A stretch of 64,000 nucleotides of DNA from Pukyongiella litopenaei (GTDB lineage: Bacteria > Pseudomonadota > Alphaproteobacteria > Rhodobacterales > Rhodobacteraceae): positions 248,001 to 312,000 of the forward strand of contig NZ_CP027665.1 in NCBI RefSeq assembly GCF_003008555.2, given 5' to 3'. Position 1 is the stretch's first letter; every line of letters starts with the position of its first letter. Shown here piece by piece: positions 1 through 9,146 of the stretch. The notes beneath the pieces were generated by a model, which worked only from the letters and a program-made list of their open reading frames with translations, ran no database searches and was not told the DNA's origin. Position numbers and translations under genes: made by a program.

Positions 1-1054
1 GGGGATGATCGGCGGGTCGCTCAAGGATGACGACGTGGTGACCAGCCTGTTCGTCGCCAACACCCACACGCAGCTGCTGTTCTTCACCACCGACGGCATG
101 GCCTACAAGCTGAAATGCTGGCGCCTGCCACAGGGGGGGCGCACATCCAAGGGCAAGGCCATCGTCAACATCCTGCCGATCCCGACCGGCGTTTCCATCG
201 CCGCGATCATGCCGATCGACCGCGACGAGGATCACTGGGACGAATTGCAGATCGTGTTCGCCACCTCGGCCGGTGACGTGCGGCGCAACGCGCTGAGCGA
301 TTTCACCAACGTGAAACGCAACGGCAAGATCGCGATGGACCTGCCCGAGGGCGTGGAACTGGTCAATGCCCGCATCGCCTCCGAGGAGGACGACGTGATG
401 CTGGTCACCGATTCCGGCCGCGCGATCCGTTTCCCCACCACCGACGTGCGCGTGTTCAAGGGCCGGAAATCGACCGGCGTGCGCGGCATCCGGCTCAGCG
501 GGGGCGACCGGGTCGTCTCGATGTCGGTGATCCGGCATTTCGAAGCCAGCCCGGAAGACCGCGCCGCCTATCTCAAGATGCGCCGTGCCGTGGCCGGGCT
601 CGCGGATGACGCCGAGAACGAAGACGAGGACATCACCCCGCCGGGCGAACTGAACCAGGATCGCTACGCGGAAATGTCGGCCGCCGAGAACCTGATCCTC
701 ACCATCACGGCGGGCGGCCAGGGCAAGCTGTCATCATCGCATGACTACCCGGTGCGCGGACGCGGCGGCATGGGCGTGGCGGCGATGGACAAGGCCATGC
801 GCGGCGGCGCGCTGGTCGCCTCCTTCCCGGTCGAATTCGGCGACCAGATCATGCTGGCGACCGCGGCGGGCCAGTCGATCCGCGTGCCTGTCGATGGCAT
901 CTCCTTCCGGTCGCGCAGCGCCGGGGGAGTGCGGGTGCTGAACACCGCCGACGGGAACGAGGTGGTCAGCGTCGCCCGTATCGCCGACCAGGGGGATCAG
1001 GACGACGCCGATGATACTGGCGACGACACAGGCGACACCGCGATCGTGGGCTGA
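1..1054 (+). CDS. gyrA: DNA gyrase subunit A, C-terminal part (5' end outside window)
   Basis: C-terminal portion of the A subunit of DNA gyrase, the type II topoisomerase that with GyrB introduces negative supercoils. The frame is open from the window edge, so the Met at base 5 is internal and the breakage-reunion domain lies upstream. Visible are blades of the DNA-wrapping beta-pinwheel (LLFFTTDGMAYKL, VMLVTDSGRAIRFP, LILTITAGGQGKLSS, IMLATAAGQSIRVP) and a GyrA-box-like turn QGGRTSKG about 43 residues into the visible part. It ends in an Asp-rich tail (DQGDQDDADDTGDD), which is more typical of GyrA than of ParC. The gene converges on the M32 peptidase gene across an 84-bp spacer containing a weak inverted repeat (CCTCCGCCC at 1077, GGGCGGAGG at 1122). 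Confidence 0.95.
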   Translation, partial: GMIGGSLKDDDVVTSLFVANTHTQLLFFTTDGMAYKLKCWRLPQGGRTSKGKAIVNILPIPTGVSIAAIMPIDRDEDHWDELQIVFATSAGDVRRNALSDFTNVKRNGKIAMDLPEGVELVNARIASEEDDVMLVTDSGRAIRFPTTDVRVFKGRKSTGVRGIRLSGGDRVVSMSVIRHFEASPEDRAAYLKMRRAVAGLADDAENEDEDITPPGELNQDRYAEMSAAENLILTITAGGQGKLSSSHDYPVRGRGGMGVAAMDKAMRGGALVASFPVEFGDQIMLATAAGQSIRVPVDGISFRSRSAGGVRVLNTADGNEVVSVARIADQGDQDDADDTGDDTGDTAIVG

Positions 1055-1138
1055 CACGGGGGCTGATACGGGCCCGCCTCCGCCCGATCGGGATCGCGCC
1101 ACACCAGCGACGTCGCCCGAAGGGCGGAGGAGCGGCGC

Positions 1139-2611
1139 TCAGAGCCCGTAGATTTCCCCGAACTTCGCCTCCAGATAGGCCAGCAGGGGCGCCTCGTCGG
1201 GCGCCCGCCCGCTGGCCCGCCCGATCACCTCGCGCGGCGGGTAGAGCCCGCCATGGCGCTGCAGGTTCTCGCGCAGCCAGCCCGTGGCCGCAGACACGTC
1301 GCCACGCGCCAGCCCCTCGCCCAGATCCGGCACCGCGCCGTTCATCGCCTCCCACAGGCAACCGGCATAGACATTGCCCAGCGCATAGGTCGGGAAATAC
1401 CCGAACAGCCCCACCGACCAGTGGACATCCTGCAGGCAGCCATTGGCGGGCCGGTCCACCGCATAGCCGAAATCCGCGGCAAAACGGTCGTTCCACGCCG
1501 TTTCGAGATCGCCGACCTGCAGATCGCCCGACATCAGCGCGCGCTCCAGGTCGAACCGCAGCATGATATGCAGGTTGTACTGCACCTCGTCCGCCTCGGT
1601 CCGGATGAAGCCGTCACGCACCTTGTTCACCGCGGCATGGAACGCCTCCGCATCATCGATGCCGAAATCGCCGAACGCCTCGCGCATCCGCCCGAACAGC
1701 CACCCGGTAAAGGCCCGGCCCCGCCCGATCTGGTTTTCATAGATCCGGCTCTGGCTTTCATGCACCCCCATCGACACGCCGCGCCCCAGCGGGGTCAGCG
1801 CGTAACCGGCATCGATCCCCTGTTCATATGCGGCATGGCCGACCTCGTGGATGGTCGAATAGAGGCAGTTGAACGGGTCGTCCTCGGCGGTGCGGGTGGT
1901 GATGCGGACATCGGCACCGCTGCCGGAACTGAACGGATGCACCGCCTTGTCGATCCGGCCCCGGTACAGGTCGTATCCAAATGTCCGGGCCAGGTCGTGG
2001 GACAGGCGCAGCTGCGCCGCCTCGTCAAAACGGCCCATCAGGTCCTTCGGCGCCGGGCGGTCCCGAATCGCCGCCCGCAGGGCCACCAGCCGGGGCCGCA
2101 TCGCATCGAAGATCGCCGCGATCTGCGCCCCGGTGGTTCCCGGCTCGTAATCCTCCAGCATCGCGTCATAGACATCGCCGGTGCCTGCGGCCAGCGCCTG
2201 CCCTTCCTCGCGCTTCAGGCGCACCACCTCGTCCAGAACCGGCAGGAACGCCGCGACGTCGCCGGCGGCGCGGGCCGCGGCCCATTTGCCCTGAGCCTCC
2301 GAGGTAACCTGCGCCAGCCGTTTGGCCAGTTCGCCCGGCACTTTCCGCGCGCGGTCATAGCCGCGCCTGATCTCGCGCAGCTGTGCCGCGGCCGCCGCGT
2401 CGGCGGGGGTCGCCCGCTCCAGCCAGTCGCCCACGCGCGGGTCCGACCGGCGCGCGTGCAGCACCGCCTCGATCGCCGCCATCTCCAGCCCCCGCTGTGC
2501 CACGGCCCCGCGCGGCATCACCGTTTCCTGGTCCCAGCCGAGCCGCCCGGATATCTGGGCCAGCGCCTCGGTGTCATGTTGAAAGGCCATCAGTTCGTCA
2601 TAGGCGGTCAT
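1139..2611 (-). CDS. M32 family metallocarboxypeptidase (Taq type)
   Basis: Zinc-dependent carboxypeptidase of family M32, a cytosolic exopeptidase that removes C-terminal residues from peptides. The 490-residue length is normal for the family. The catalytic HExxH is HEVGH at residues 255-259, and the M32 motif HESQSR follows at 284-289, supplying the third metal ligand (Glu285). The N-terminal MTAYDELMAFQHDTEAL and the segment GWDQETVMPRGA are also family-typical. It is followed on the same strand, upstream, by the heme A synthase gene only 6 bp away, so the two may be co-transcribed with ctaA first. No functional link between them is apparent. Confidence 0.94.
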   Translation of the reverse strand: MTAYDELMAFQHDTEALAQISGRLGWDQETVMPRGAVAQRGLEMAAIEAVLHARRSDPRVGDWLERATPADAAAAAQLREIRRGYDRARKVPGELAKRLAQVTSEAQGKWAAARAAGDVAAFLPVLDEVVRLKREEGQALAAGTGDVYDAMLEDYEPGTTGAQIAAIFDAMRPRLVALRAAIRDRPAPKDLMGRFDEAAQLRLSHDLARTFGYDLYRGRIDKAVHPFSSGSGADVRITTRTAEDDPFNCLYSTIHEVGHAAYEQGIDAGYALTPLGRGVSMGVHESQSRIYENQIGRGRAFTGWLFGRMREAFGDFGIDDAEAFHAAVNKVRDGFIRTEADEVQYNLHIMLRFDLERALMSGDLQVGDLETAWNDRFAADFGYAVDRPANGCLQDVHWSVGLFGYFPTYALGNVYAGCLWEAMNGAVPDLGEGLARGDVSAATGWLRENLQRHGGLYPPREVIGRASGRAPDEAPLLAYLEAKFGEIYGL

Positions 2612-2617
2612 GTTCGG

Positions 2618-3766
2618 TCATCCCCGGATCGACGTTGCTACAGGATAGGCGCACAGGAACCGCGCCCGCAGAATCAGCATGAACAGCCCCATCGCCAGCA
2701 CCTGGTGCAGGATCGCGATCTGCCATGGCGCGGCATAGAGCACGGTGATCACGCCCAGCACCACCTGCAGGGCCAAGGCCGCCATCGCGGCGCTGAACGT
2801 AGAGCGGGTGGCGGGATGGGCGCTGCCCTGCCCGCGCCGCCAGGCAAGGATGCCATAGGCCAGCAGCGCATACCCGGTCATGCGGTGGATCCACTGCACG
2901 AGACCGGGGCTTTCAAACAGGTTCCGCCACCACGGGTCCAGGACCGCGGCATCGGGCGGCAGGAACTGCCCGCCCATCAGCGGCCAGTCGGTAAATCCGC
3001 GCCCCGCATCGATCCCCGCGACCAACGCACCCAGCAGGATCTGCAGGAACGCCAGGTGCAGCCAGCCGGTCGCGATTCCATGGAGCTTCGTCTCCTTCGC
3101 GCGGCGCGCCTGCATCAGGTCGCGCTCGGGACGCCCCAGCGACAGGACATACCAGCCGAGCACGCCGAGAATGACGAAGGCCAGCCCGAGATGCACCGCC
3201 AGCCGGTATGACGCGACCGCCACCGTCCCTTCGCCCGCGGTCACGCCCGAGGCCACCATCCACCAGCCGACCGCGCCCTGAAGCCCGCCAAGGACACCCG
3301 GCAGCAGCAGGCGCCCGGTCCAGCCGGGCGGAATTTTGCGGGCGGCGAGAAAGACCAGGAAACCGGCCGCCCAGACCAGCCCGATGGCGCGGCCCAGCTG
3401 CCGGTGGCCCCATTCCCACCAGTAGATTTCCTTGAAATCGTCCAGCGCCATCCACTGGTTCATGATCCGCCACTGGTCGATCTGGCGGTATTTCTCGAAC
3501 TCCGCCTGCCAGTCGGATTCGGTCATCGGCGGGATCGCCCCGGTGACCGGGCGCCATTCGGTGATCGACAGCCCGGACTCGGTCAGCCGCGTCAGCCCGC
3601 CGACCACGATCATCGCCACCACCAGCGCAAAGATCACCACCAGCCAGGCCCGGATCGCGCGCCGCGCGCCGCCCCCGCCCGGCTTGCGGTCGATCATGCC
3701 CGGCTGCGCGGCGGGTCGCGTGTCGGCCTCGGCGCCGACCTCTTCAAAGATGTTCCGCTTGCTCAT
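2618..3766 (-). CDS. ctaA: heme A synthase (Cox15/CtaA)
   Basis: Membrane enzyme converting heme O to heme A for aa3-type cytochrome oxidase. The 382-residue product has about eight hydrophobic segments. Family-typical stretches are GGLTRLTESGLSITEWRP near the first helix, WEWGHRQLGRAIGL with a heme-ligand candidate His, and MGGQFLPPDA with WIHRMTGY in the second half, consistent with the two-fold repeat of Cox15. The start at 3766 (MSKRNIFEEVG) was chosen over an in-frame ATG ten codons upstream because GAGGGCAGG directly precedes it. The N-terminal cytoplasmic extension of about 35 residues is Pro/Gly-rich, as in other alphaproteobacterial Cox15 proteins. It precedes the M32 peptidase gene by 6 bp. 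Confidence 0.95.
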   Translation of the reverse strand: MSKRNIFEEVGAEADTRPAAQPGMIDRKPGGGGARRAIRAWLVVIFALVVAMIVVGGLTRLTESGLSITEWRPVTGAIPPMTESDWQAEFEKYRQIDQWRIMNQWMALDDFKEIYWWEWGHRQLGRAIGLVWAAGFLVFLAARKIPPGWTGRLLLPGVLGGLQGAVGWWMVASGVTAGEGTVAVASYRLAVHLGLAFVILGVLGWYVLSLGRPERDLMQARRAKETKLHGIATGWLHLAFLQILLGALVAGIDAGRGFTDWPLMGGQFLPPDAAVLDPWWRNLFESPGLVQWIHRMTGYALLAYGILAWRRGQGSAHPATRSTFSAAMAALALQVVLGVITVLYAAPWQIAILHQVLAMGLFMLILRARFLCAYPVATSIRG

Positions 3767-3817
3767 CCTGCCCTCGCTTGCCGTCCCCGCCGCCACATCG
3801 CGCCGCCGCGGCCGGTC

Positions 3818-4561
3818 TCAGCCCCGTTCCTTCCAGCGCACCATCTGCCGCATCACCCCGTGCAGCATCTGCACATCCGCCCGCGTCAGCCGCATCCGGC
3901 TCCAGAGGTTGCGCAGGTTCAGCTTCATGCCCTCGGCCTTTTCCGGCGGAAAGAAGAACCCCGCCTGCCCGAGCCGGTCCTCATAATGTTCGGCCAGCTT
4001 GTCCACCTCGATCCGGCTGGCCCAGTCGCCCTTGCCCAGCGGCACGGTTTCATGGGTCACCTCGACCGCCTGGCGCCGCCATTCATAGGCCATCAGCAGC
4101 ACGCATTGCGCCAGGTTGAGCGAGGCGAAATCCGGGTTCACCGGCACCGAGACGATGGCATTGGCGCGCGCCACGTCATCGTTTTCCAGCCCGGTGCGTT
4201 CGGGCCCGAACAGGACCGCCACCTTTTCGCCCGCCGCGATCATCCCGGCGGCCCGGGCCATCGCCGCCTCGGGGCTGAACACCGGTTTGGTCAGGTCGCG
4301 GCCGCGTGCGGTGGTGGCGAACACATAGCTGCACCCCGCCACGGCCCCGGCCACGTCGTCATGCAGCCGCGCATTGTCCAGCAACCGGCCCGCGCCGCTG
4401 GCCATGGCCACGGCTTTGGGGTTCGGCCAGCCGTCACGCGGGGCGGTGATGCTCATCGCGTCCAGACCGAAATTCCACATCGCGCGCGCCGCCGCGCCGA
4501 TATTCTCGCCCATCTGCGGGCGCACCAGCACAAAGACCGGCTGGGACGAGGGGTCGCCCAT
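3818..4561 (-). CDS. SpoU-family RNA 2'-O-methyltransferase (TrmJ-like)
   Basis: SAM-dependent RNA 2'-O-methyltransferase of the SPOUT (knotted) fold, closest in layout to TrmJ, which modifies position 32 of several tRNAs. The 247-residue product starts with the SpoU motif 1 region (VLVRPQMGENIGAAARAMWNF), has motif 2 (VLFGPERTGLENDDV) near residue 125 and motif 3 (IVSVPVNPDFASLNLAQCV) near 145; these form the trefoil knot and bind SAM. A C-terminal helical extension ending MVRWKERG is also TrmJ-like. The start at 4561 follows TTCGGAGGATGCG, a good ribosome site. The exact tRNA substrate cannot be read from the sequence. Confidence 0.9.
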   Translation of the reverse strand: MGDPSSQPVFVLVRPQMGENIGAAARAMWNFGLDAMSITAPRDGWPNPKAVAMASGAGRLLDNARLHDDVAGAVAGCSYVFATTARGRDLTKPVFSPEAAMARAAGMIAAGEKVAVLFGPERTGLENDDVARANAIVSVPVNPDFASLNLAQCVLLMAYEWRRQAVEVTHETVPLGKGDWASRIEVDKLAEHYEDRLGQAGFFFPPEKAEGMKLNLRNLWSRMRLTRADVQMLHGVMRQMVRWKERG

Positions 4562-4686
4562 CGCATCCTCCGAAAACCGCACCCCCGCCTCTAGCCAAGC
4601 CCGCGCCGATGAGCAAGCCGCCGCCGGTTTGCATGGCCGGGGCAATCGGATAGACAGCGCCGAAACCATGAAAGGATCGCACGCCC

Positions 4687-5307
4687 ATGGACAGTTCCGA
4701 GCAGCCCCAGATCTATCTCTCCACCCCCCCGGTGTTCGAGCTGTCCGGCTTTCCCGACCGGCTGGCCGCGGTCCTCGACGCGCATCCCGTCGCGTGCCTG
4801 CGGCTCGATCTCGCCAGCCGTGACGAAGACGCCATTTCCCGGGCCGCCGATCTGCTGCGCGAAATCGCCCATGCACGGGACATCGCGCTGGTGATCACCG
4901 ATCACGTCCTGCTGGCCGAGCGGCTGGGGCTGGATGGCGTGCATCTGTCCGACGCCGCCCGGTCGGTGCGCGGCGCGCGCAAGACGCTGGGACCGGACGC
5001 GATCGTCGGCAGCGCCTGCGGCACGTCGCGGCATGACGGCATGACCGCCGGCGAAGCCGGGGCCGATTATGTCAGCTTTGGCCCGGTCGCGGCCTCGGCG
5101 CTGGACGGGGGCGAAACCGCGCCGCCCGAGCTGTTCCGCTGGTGGTCCGAGATGATCGAACTGCCCGTGGTCGCATCCGGCGGCCTCAGCCCCGAAACCG
5201 TGGCCGAACTGGCGCCGTTCACCGATTTCTTCGGCGTCGGCGAAGAAATCTGGTCGCAGGACGATCCCGTCGCCGCTCTGGGCCTGCTGATCGCCGCAAT
5301 GGGCTGA
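4687..5307 (+). CDS. thiamine phosphate synthase-like TIM-barrel protein
   Basis: Member of the ThiE/TenI superfamily, 206 residues, preceded by AAAGGATCG. The barrel layout is clear: ERLGLDGVHLSDAA near residue 80, GSACGTSRHDG near 112, GADYVSFGPVAAS near 127, and PVVASGGLSPETVAEL near 158. Several ThiE substrate residues look altered, however: the usual GVHxGQxD is GVHLSDAA, the GPVFxTxTK phosphate loop is GPVAASALDGG, and the N-terminal QxRxK region reads CLRLDLASR. It may therefore be a divergent ThiE or a relative with another role. No other thiamine genes or THI riboswitch-like structure lie near it. The pseudouridine genes follow on the same strand after 100 bp. Confidence 0.72.
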   Translation: MDSSEQPQIYLSTPPVFELSGFPDRLAAVLDAHPVACLRLDLASRDEDAISRAADLLREIAHARDIALVITDHVLLAERLGLDGVHLSDAARSVRGARKTLGPDAIVGSACGTSRHDGMTAGEAGADYVSFGPVAASALDGGETAPPELFRWWSEMIELPVVASGGLSPETVAELAPFTDFFGVGEEIWSQDDPVAALGLLIAAMG

Positions 5308-5407
5308 TCCGGCGGCCCCCGCGACAGGCAGACCGGCCGGGCGCGGCGGCGGCTGCGGACCGCGCCACCGCTTGCACCCGTCCGGGTTTGGCGGCAGAAG
5401 ACGGGAT

Positions 5408-6304
5408 ATGACAGCGCCCGCCCCGCATATCCTGTGTATCGGCTCCGTTCTCTGGGATCTGATCGGACGTTGCGACGATGCCATGCAGCACGGCGCGGAC
5501 AAGCCCGGCCGCATCACCCGCCTGCCCGGCGGCGTGGCGATGAACATCGCGATCACCATGGTTCGCTTCGGCTTCACCCCCGCGCTGCTGACGGCGATCG
5601 GCCGCGATGCCGAAGGCGACGAACTGATGGCCGCCTGTGCCGCCATGGGCATGATCACCGATCATGTCTATCGCGATCACGGCCTGCCGACCGACCGCTA
5701 CATGGCCGTCGAAGGCGCCAACGGGCTGATCGCCGCCATTGCCGATGCCCATTCGCTCGAAGCGGCGGGCGGGCGGATCCTCGCGCCGCTGACAGATGGC
5801 AGCCTGGGCACGGCGCAGGCCCCCTATCGCGGGCTGGTCGCGCTCGATGGCAACCTGACGGTCGCGCTGCTGGAGGACATCGCTGCGGATCCCGCCTTTG
5901 CCGCCGCCGACCTGCGGGTCGCGCCGGCGTCACCGGGCAAGGCCGAACGGCTGCGCCCGCTGCTGTCGCATCCCGGCGCCACGCTCTACGTCAATCTCGA
6001 AGAGGCCGGCCTGTTGCACGGCACCGCGTTCGACACCGCCGCCGAGGCCGCGCGGGCGCTGTCGGACCACGGCGCCAGGCGGGTGCTGGTCACCGATGGC
6101 AGCCGCGCCGCCGCCAAGGCCTGCGGCGGGCAGGTCCTGACCGCCGCCCCGCCGCCGGTGCGCGCCGCCCGCATCACCGGTGCCGGCGACACCTTCATGG
6201 CCGCACATATCAGCGCCGAAACCGCCCAGGCCGACCCGCAGACCGCGCTGGATCGCGCGGTTCAGGCCGCCGCCGCCTATGTATCAGGGAAAGACCCGAC
6301 ATGA
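5408..6304 (+). CDS. psuK: PfkB-family sugar kinase, likely pseudouridine kinase
   Basis: PfkB/ribokinase-fold kinase of 298 residues. The first signature region is LPGGVAMNIAITMVRFG (about residues 39-55) and the second is the anion hole ITGAGDTFMAAH near the C-terminus with the catalytic Asp. Pseudouridine kinase is inferred from context: its TGA overlaps the ATG of a clear pseudouridine-5'-phosphate glycosidase gene. The pair would phosphorylate pseudouridine and then split the C-C glycosidic bond to uracil and ribose 5-phosphate, recycling RNA breakdown products in the cytosol. The ATG at 5408 was preferred over one 12 codons upstream because the family starts just before the first beta strand (PHILCIGSVLWDL). 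Confidence 0.85.
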   Translation: MTAPAPHILCIGSVLWDLIGRCDDAMQHGADKPGRITRLPGGVAMNIAITMVRFGFTPALLTAIGRDAEGDELMAACAAMGMITDHVYRDHGLPTDRYMAVEGANGLIAAIADAHSLEAAGGRILAPLTDGSLGTAQAPYRGLVALDGNLTVALLEDIAADPAFAAADLRVAPASPGKAERLRPLLSHPGATLYVNLEEAGLLHGTAFDTAAEAARALSDHGARRVLVTDGSRAAAKACGGQVLTAAPPPVRAARITGAGDTFMAAHISAETAQADPQTALDRAVQAAAAYVSGKDPT

Positions 6305-7212
6305 TCGACATGAAATATTCGCGGGAAGTTCTTGCCGCCAAAGAGAATTCCCGCCCCATCGTGGCGCTGGAAAGCACCATCATCACCCATGGCATGCCGC
6401 ATCCGCGCAATGTCGAGACCGCCGAACGGGTCGAACAGGATGTCCGCGATGCCGGGGCGGTTCCCGCCACCATCGCGGTGATCGACGGTCGGTTGCATAT
6501 CGGGCTGGAGGCGGATGAGCTCACCGCGCTCGGCGCGCTCAAGGGCGTGGCGAAACTGTCGCGCGCCGATCTCGCCGCCGCGATGGCCACGGGCCGGACC
6601 GGGGCAACCACCGTTGCCGCGACGATGATCGCCGCGCACCATGCCGGGATCGCCGTCTTTGCCACCGGCGGCATCGGCGGCGTACATCGCGGCGCCGAGC
6701 AGAGCTTTGACATCTCCGCCGACCTGCAGGAACTGGCGCAAACCCCCGTCACCGTCGTGGCGGCCGGGGCCAAGGCCATTCTCGACATCGAAAAGACCCT
6801 GGAAGTGCTTGAAACCCTTGGCGTTCCGGTAATCGCCCATGGCCAGGACAATTTTCCCGCCTTCTGGTCGGCCCAGTCCGTGCATGCCGCGCCGCTGCGC
6901 ATGGATGACGCGGCCAGCATCGCGCGCGCACACGCCGTTCGCGGCGCGCTTGGCCTGCCCGGCGGGCAGCTGGTCGCCAACCCGATCCCGGCCGCCGACG
7001 AGATCCCCGCCGCCAACCTCGCCCCGATCATCACGGCGGCGCAGACCGAGGCCGACCGGCTGGGTATTCGCGGCAAGGCGGTGACGCCCTTCCTGCTGCA
7101 GCGGATCTTTGAAAGCACCCGTGGCGCGTCGCTCGATGCCAATATCGCCCTTGTGCGCAACAATGCGCACCTGGCCGCGCGGATCGCCAACGAACTGGCC
7201 GCCCTGCACTGA
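6301..7212 (+). CDS. psuG: pseudouridine-5'-phosphate glycosidase
   Basis: Cleaves pseudouridine 5'-phosphate into uracil and ribose 5-phosphate. The 303-residue length and motifs fit the PsuG family: IVALESTIITHGMPHPRN near residue 20, LSRADLAAAMATGRTGATTV (catalytic Lys region and loop) near 84, FATGGIGGVHRGAEQSFDISADL near 118 with the conserved GGVHRG, and the GKAVTPFLL and NIALVRNNA segments near the end. ATG overlaps the stop of the kinase gene (ATGA at 6301), so the two are translationally coupled. An 8-bp inverted repeat (GGGGCCCG at 7214, CGGGCCCC at 7240) just after the stop could end the operon. Confidence 0.94.
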   Translation: MIDMKYSREVLAAKENSRPIVALESTIITHGMPHPRNVETAERVEQDVRDAGAVPATIAVIDGRLHIGLEADELTALGALKGVAKLSRADLAAAMATGRTGATTVAATMIAAHHAGIAVFATGGIGGVHRGAEQSFDISADLQELAQTPVTVVAAGAKAILDIEKTLEVLETLGVPVIAHGQDNFPAFWSAQSVHAAPLRMDDAASIARAHAVRGALGLPGGQLVANPIPAADEIPAANLAPIITAAQTEADRLGIRGKAVTPFLLQRIFESTRGASLDANIALVRNNAHLAARIANELAALH

Positions 7213-7213
7213 C

Positions 7214-7247
7214 GGGGCCCGCATCGCCGCGCGCTTCCACGGGCCCC
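7214..7247 (+). terminator. possible terminator hairpin after psuG
   Basis: Perfect 8-bp inverted repeat GGGGCCCG/CGGGCCCC with an 18-base loop immediately after the psuG stop. There is no clear T-run after it, so this is a hairpin seen directly and a terminator only by position. Confidence 0.35.
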
Positions 7248-7302
7248 ATTGTGGCGGCACGCCAATGTGCTTAGGTAGCGGGTGGCAAAGGGAAGCACCG
7301 CG

Positions 7303-7983
7303 ATGACGACCCCGTTCGACGAACAACCACACAAGAAGCCCGGCCTGTTCGGCGGGCTGCGCGCCTCGTTCCTGACCGGGCTGGTCGTGATCGCGCCCGT
7401 CGGGCTGACGATCTGGCTGATCTGGACCGTCACCGGCTGGATCGACGGGTTCGTCCTGCCGCTGGTCCCCACAACGATCCGCCCCGAGCAATATATCGGC
7501 ATCAACCTGCGCGGCGTCGGCGTCATCATCTTCCTGCTGTTCACTGTGATCATCGGCTGGATCGCCAAGGGGCTGATCGGCCGGTCGATGATCGCCTTTG
7601 CCGAGAGCCTGGTGAACCGGATGCCGGTGGTCCGCTCGGTCTATTCCGGCGTCAAGCAGATCGCCGAAACCGTGTTCGCACAGTCTGAGCGCAGCTTCGA
7701 GAAGGCCTGTCTCGTGCAATATCCGCGCCGGGGGATCTGGGCGATCGGTTTCGTGTCGACCACGGCCAAGGGCGAGGTGTCCGACCGCGCCGAAACCGGG
7801 GGCCGGTTGCTCAGCATCTTCGTGCCCACCACGCCCAACCCGACCTCGGGGTTCCTGCTGTTCTTTCCCGAAGAGGACGTGATCGAACTGGACATGACGG
7901 TCGAGGACGCCGCCAAGCTGGTGATTTCGGCGGGGCTGGTCTATCCCAACGGGAAGGATCCCACCCAGCCGCCGAAATCATGA
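7303..7983 (+). CDS. DUF502 family membrane protein
   Basis: Inner-membrane protein of the DUF502 family, 226 residues. After a short polar N-terminus with FGGLRASFLTGLVVIAPVGLTIWLIW (first transmembrane segment, about residues 25-45), a second segment lies near 70-90 (GVGVIIFLLFTVIIGWI). The conserved NRMPVVRSVYSGVKQI stretch follows near 113, then a soluble C-terminal domain ending in the family-typical FVPTTPNPTSGFLLF and EDAAKLVISAG. The ATG at 7303 follows AAGGGAAGCACCGCG; a GTG seven codons upstream is less likely. No biochemical function is established for bacterial DUF502 proteins. It converges on the patatin gene. Confidence 0.9.
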   Translation: MTTPFDEQPHKKPGLFGGLRASFLTGLVVIAPVGLTIWLIWTVTGWIDGFVLPLVPTTIRPEQYIGINLRGVGVIIFLLFTVIIGWIAKGLIGRSMIAFAESLVNRMPVVRSVYSGVKQIAETVFAQSERSFEKACLVQYPRRGIWAIGFVSTTAKGEVSDRAETGGRLLSIFVPTTPNPTSGFLLFFPEEDVIELDMTVEDAAKLVISAGLVYPNGKDPTQPPKS

Positions 7984-8012
7984 CCCGGCCGCGATAGCGG
8001 GCCGGACCCGCG

Positions 8013-9047
8013 TCAGCCGAACATCTCGGCGAGATCGATGCTGGAGCGCGCCCCGATATCGTCGCGATGCGCGTCCAGAAACCGCGCCGCCGCCGCGCGC
8101 CCGGCCCGTTTCAGCCGGGTGAGCACGACCGGATGCGGCACCGTCTTGGTCGCCACCGACAAGTCGTTCATCAGCGCGTCATCGGCGATCATATGCAGCA
8201 GAACCCGCGCCATCCGGCCGCGTTTCAGCGTGCCGTCCTCGAGCAGGCGCTGGACAAAGGCGATCGCGCGCAGTTCGCGCAGGAGCGAGGAATTGAAGCT
8301 GATCTCGTTGATCCGGTTCTGGATATCCTGCGCGGTCACCGGCACGGCGTCGCGTTCGAGCGGGTTGATGTTGACGATGACGATATCCTCGGGAAGGGCG
8401 CTGTCAAAGAGCGGGAACAGCGCCGGATTGCCGGTATAGCCGCCATCCCAATAGGCTTCGGTCTGCCCGGTTTCGGGATCGTCGATCTCGATGGCGCGAA
8501 ACAGGGTCGGCAGGCAGGCCGAGGCGAGGATCGCATCGGTGCTGATCTCCCGCCCCTTGAAGATCCTCACCTTTCCCGACCTGACACGGGTGGCGCAGAT
8601 GAACAGCGCCGGCCCGTCATCGGCGCAGACCCGGTCGAAATCGAACGCGTCCACGACCGAGCGCAACGGATGCGCATAAAGCGACCCCGATGCGTAGGGC
8701 GACAGCACCCGCGTCCAGATATCCGCGGCCGCAAAGACCGGCGAATGCGCCATCCCGCGCGAGATCTGCCCGAGGTCGAAAAACTGCAGCCAGTCCGCGA
8801 AAACCGGGTTCTCGACGGCCCCCATCCGCGTCCACAGCCGGTCCAGTTCGTCGCGCGCGCCTTCGCGCCCGCCCCTCAGCAGCCCGGCCTTCAGCGCCGC
8901 GCCGTTCAATGCCCCCGCCGATGTGCCCGAGATACCGGCAATCTCGATATCGTCCCGTTCCAGCAGGTAATCGAGCACCCCCCAGGTAAAGGCGCCATGC
9001 GCGCCGCCGCCCTGAAGGGCGAGGTTGATCCGCCTGATGTCAGTCAC
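8013..9047 (-). CDS. patatin-like phospholipase
   Basis: Patatin-fold serine lipase with a Ser-Asp dyad, 344 residues. The oxyanion-hole loop is LQGGGAHGAF (residues 11-20), the nucleophile elbow is GTSAG (41-45, Ser43), and the catalytic Asp is in YWDGGYTGNP in the middle of the protein. No signal peptide is visible, so it should act in the cytosol or at the inner membrane. It lies 99 bp downstream of the 3-hydroxybutyrate dehydrogenase gene on the same strand. That arrangement suggests a link to lipid or polyhydroxybutyrate turnover, but this is inference. A hairpin (CGGGCGGG at 9091, CCCGCCCG at 9105) sits between the two genes. Confidence 0.9.
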   Translation of the reverse strand: MTDIRRINLALQGGGAHGAFTWGVLDYLLERDDIEIAGISGTSAGALNGAALKAGLLRGGREGARDELDRLWTRMGAVENPVFADWLQFFDLGQISRGMAHSPVFAAADIWTRVLSPYASGSLYAHPLRSVVDAFDFDRVCADDGPALFICATRVRSGKVRIFKGREISTDAILASACLPTLFRAIEIDDPETGQTEAYWDGGYTGNPALFPLFDSALPEDIVIVNINPLERDAVPVTAQDIQNRINEISFNSSLLRELRAIAFVQRLLEDGTLKRGRMARVLLHMIADDALMNDLSVATKTVPHPVVLTRLKRAGRAAAARFLDAHRDDIGARSSIDLAEMFG

Positions 9048-9146
9048 ACCACGCCCCCTTGTTCTCCCGCCATGCCCGGTCGCGGCCCGTCGGGCGGGCT
9101 GATTCCCGCCCGCACCTGTTTATCCGGGCTGACAGGCCTCCCGGTC

